Origin: Neobacillus paridis
GTDB lineage: Bacteria; Bacillota; Bacilli; Bacillales; Cytobacillaceae
Reading direction: 5' to 3'
Length of the DNA stretch: 64,000 nucleotides
NCBI RefSeq assembly: GCF_016765675.1
Contig: NZ_JAESWB010000168.1
Location: 496,001-560,000, forward strand
Program-made: the position numbers and the translations under genes
In this document: piece by piece, positions 62,689-64,000 of the stretch
Layout of the letters: each line of letters starts with the position of its first letter
Position numbering within the stretch: position 1 is the stretch's first letter
The notes under the pieces: model-generated
The model's input: the letters and a program-made list of their open reading frames with translations, nothing else
What the model was told of the DNA's origin: nothing
The model's database searches: none

Positions 62689-63474
62689 ATGGAATTATCG
62701 CTTGTTTTGGAGTACGGCTCTGTTTTATTGATTTTGATCGCTTTGGAAGGTCTATTGGCTGCCGATAATGCGCTGGTGCTGGCGATCATGGTAAAACCGC
62801 TCCCGCAGACACAGCGGAAAAAGGCGTTATTCTACGGTTTGGCAGGGGCTTTTGTGTTTCGCTTTGTATCGTTGTTTGCCATTTCATTTCTCGTTGATGT
62901 CTGGCAGGTACAGGCAATCGGTGCCCTTTATTTACTTTTCATGGCAGGAAATCATATCTTTCGAAAGTCAGTAAAAGGGAAGGCTGAGGAAGACACTCCA
63001 AAGGAGAAAGCCACTGGAAAAAGCGGATTTTGGCTGACGGTTTTAAAGGTGGAAGTTGCTGATATTGCGTTTGCCGTCGATTCGATTTTGGCCGCGGTTG
63101 CGATGGCAGTTGTGCTGCCAAACACAGCACTGCCTAACATTGGCGGCCTTGATGGCGGCAAATTTCTGGTTATTTTTGCCGGCGGCATCATTGGCTTGGT
63201 GCTGATGCGATTTGCCGCGAACATATTTGTGAAGCTGTTAGAAAAAAAGCCTGGTCTGGAAATTGCTGCCTTTACAATAGTTGGCTGGGTTGGAGTAAAA
63301 CTGGCGGTTTATACACTATCACATCCTCAACTAGCGGTTCTTAGTGAGGAGTTTGCCCACTCGACGGAGTGGAAAATAAGCTTTTATCTTGTGTTACTGG
63401 GGATCGCTGCGGCTGGCTGGCTGTTTTCTAAAGACGGAACAGATAAAAAAACATCCAAAGCTTCCTCGTCTTAA
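62689..63474 (+). CDS. TerC family membrane protein (Mn exporter-like, YkoY type)
   Basis: A 261-residue integral membrane protein with about seven helices. Conserved acidic intramembrane motifs are EGLLAADNALVLAIM (Glu and Asp) and EVADIAFAVDSILAA (Glu, Asp, Asp), which define TerC and probably bind metal. Relatives with the same riboswitch (Alx, YkoY, MntP-linked) act in Mn homeostasis and metalation of exported proteins. The ATG at 62689 follows GGAGGAGG. A charged loop (KGKAEEDTPKEKATGK) joins the helix bundles. Control is by the upstream riboswitch. Confidence 0.9.
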   Translation: MELSLVLEYGSVLLILIALEGLLAADNALVLAIMVKPLPQTQRKKALFYGLAGAFVFRFVSLFAISFLVDVWQVQAIGALYLLFMAGNHIFRKSVKGKAEEDTPKEKATGKSGFWLTVLKVEVADIAFAVDSILAAVAMAVVLPNTALPNIGGLDGGKFLVIFAGGIIGLVLMRFAANIFVKLLEKKPGLEIAAFTIVGWVGVKLAVYTLSHPQLAVLSEEFAHSTEWKISFYLVLLGIAAAGWLFSKDGTDKKTSKASSS

Positions 63475-63748
63475 CAAGATCAGGCAGGATTCAATCTTTT
63501 AAAAAAAGGATCCCTGATTCCTGGATAACTCCCGTTTTAATGATTTTTATTAAGGAGAAAAAGGTCTCAGGAAAAAATACTTATTTAAAAGGCGCAGAAC
63601 TTCTTAATTAGATAAAACATGTGTTATGATTGGAAAAGTGGAAATAATAGTGAAAGGGCTGTGTAACTTGGAGCAGCCTTTTCATTTGTTTAGGGCATGA
63701 AATGACAGAGTAAAATCATTTCTATTTACTATTTGAGAGGTATATTAT

Positions 63749-64000
63749 ATGAAGTTGAGACTATATCTTACCATTGCCTTTGTCCTCAGCGTGCTTTGCA
63801 TAATTGGCTTTGCCATGGTGTCGCTATTCGTTAAGGACCATCAAATTATCGGTTTTGACCGAACAATTATTTCGGCAGTTCAGGGACTGGAGTCACCAGG
63901 ATTAACGAAGGTGATGAAATTATTTACTTTTATCGGCTCCACGGAATTTGTTATCATTCTCAGTTTACTTCTCGTCTTTTTCTTATATAAGGTCCTGCAG
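63749..64000 (+). CDS. PAP2 family phosphatase, N-terminal fragment
   Basis: The window ends 84 codons into this gene. MKLRLYLTIAFVLSVLCIIGFAM is the first membrane helix. VKDHQIIGFDRTIISAVQGLESPGLTKVMKLFTFIGSTEFVIIL matches the N-terminal region of bacterial PAP2 (undecaprenyl-diphosphatase/phosphatidylglycerophosphatase-like) proteins, before the KxxxxxxRP motif, which is outside the window. GAGAGG precedes the ATG at 63749. Confidence 0.75.
   Translation, partial: MKLRLYLTIAFVLSVLCIIGFAMVSLFVKDHQIIGFDRTIISAVQGLESPGLTKVMKLFTFIGSTEFVIILSLLLVFFLYKVLQ

Noticed and set aside
1..64000. CRISPR arrays, prophage, insertion sequences or tRNA genes
   Set aside because: No evenly spaced repeat-spacer units, no transposase or integrase ORF, and no cloverleaf with an acceptor stem seen on either strand.

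Overview
The window looks like chromosomal DNA of a moderately AT-rich, endospore-forming Bacillaceae bacterium (Bacillus/Neobacillus-like). The evidence is a complete GerA-GerB-GerC germinant receptor operon, a dltXABCD operon for teichoic-acid D-alanylation, a T-box leader, a CcpA cre site, an MntR-type operator, frequent TTG/GTG starts behind strong Shine-Dalgarno sequences, and many close relatives of B. subtilis proteins. No rRNA, tRNA, CRISPR array, transposase or prophage gene is visible. The window is ordinary core and accessory chromosome, broken up by several families of short structured repeats.

Layout. 1-1.2 kb: start of an MBL-fold protein and a manganese-type CDF exporter. 1.4-6.4 kb: PucR regulator, CoA-acylating semialdehyde dehydrogenase and class III aminotransferase, a likely beta-alanine catabolic unit. 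6.4-12.7 kb: YvgN-type reductase, YitT protein, CBS protein, cre-controlled aspartase, small proteins, a 52-bp tandem repeat and an AIM24 protein. 13-15.2 kb: SulP transporter with an ArsR regulator. 15.2-20.2 kb: cold-shock gene and sbcDC. 20.4-25.4 kb: MntR-boxed mntH, an isolated selB and a TerD/zinc-ribbon/TerB fusion. 25.5-30.2 kb: LD-carboxypeptidase and a MarR-MMPL pair. 30.3-32.1 kb: T-box and an archaeal-type proS. 32.3-36.9 kb: YdcF protein, SGNH hydrolase, ABC exporter, a secreted helical protein, a tiny membrane protein and tatA. 37-41.3 kb: dltXABCD. 41.5-44.2 kb: M42 peptidase, a small membrane protein and CorA. 44.3-47.8 kb: ger operon. 48-50.3 kb: radical SAM/SPASM protein, TVP38 protein and a hypothetical. 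50.7-60.7 kb: two paralogous three-subunit molybdenum hydroxylase operons that converge on a class B penicillin-binding protein and a Gln-rich protein. 60.9-64 kb: M32 carboxypeptidase, a TerC protein behind a manganese riboswitch, and the start of a PAP2 phosphatase.

How the genes work together. Manganese appears three times with three kinds of control: a MneP-like exporter, MntH uptake with an MntR operator, and TerC behind a yybP-ykoY riboswitch with duplicated terminators. Cell-envelope functions also recur (dlt, PBP, LD-carboxypeptidase, YdcF). The least conventional material is (i) a roughly 100-nt structured repeat in three copies, two of them directly behind intrinsic terminators and one supplying the last codons of dltD; (ii) a larger branched repeat behind the ger operon; (iii) the mirrored pair of molybdenum hydroxylase operons; and (iv) selB with no other selenium gene nearby. 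I found no convincing wholly new multi-gene system. The repeat family and the twin hydroxylase locus are the best candidates for follow-up.
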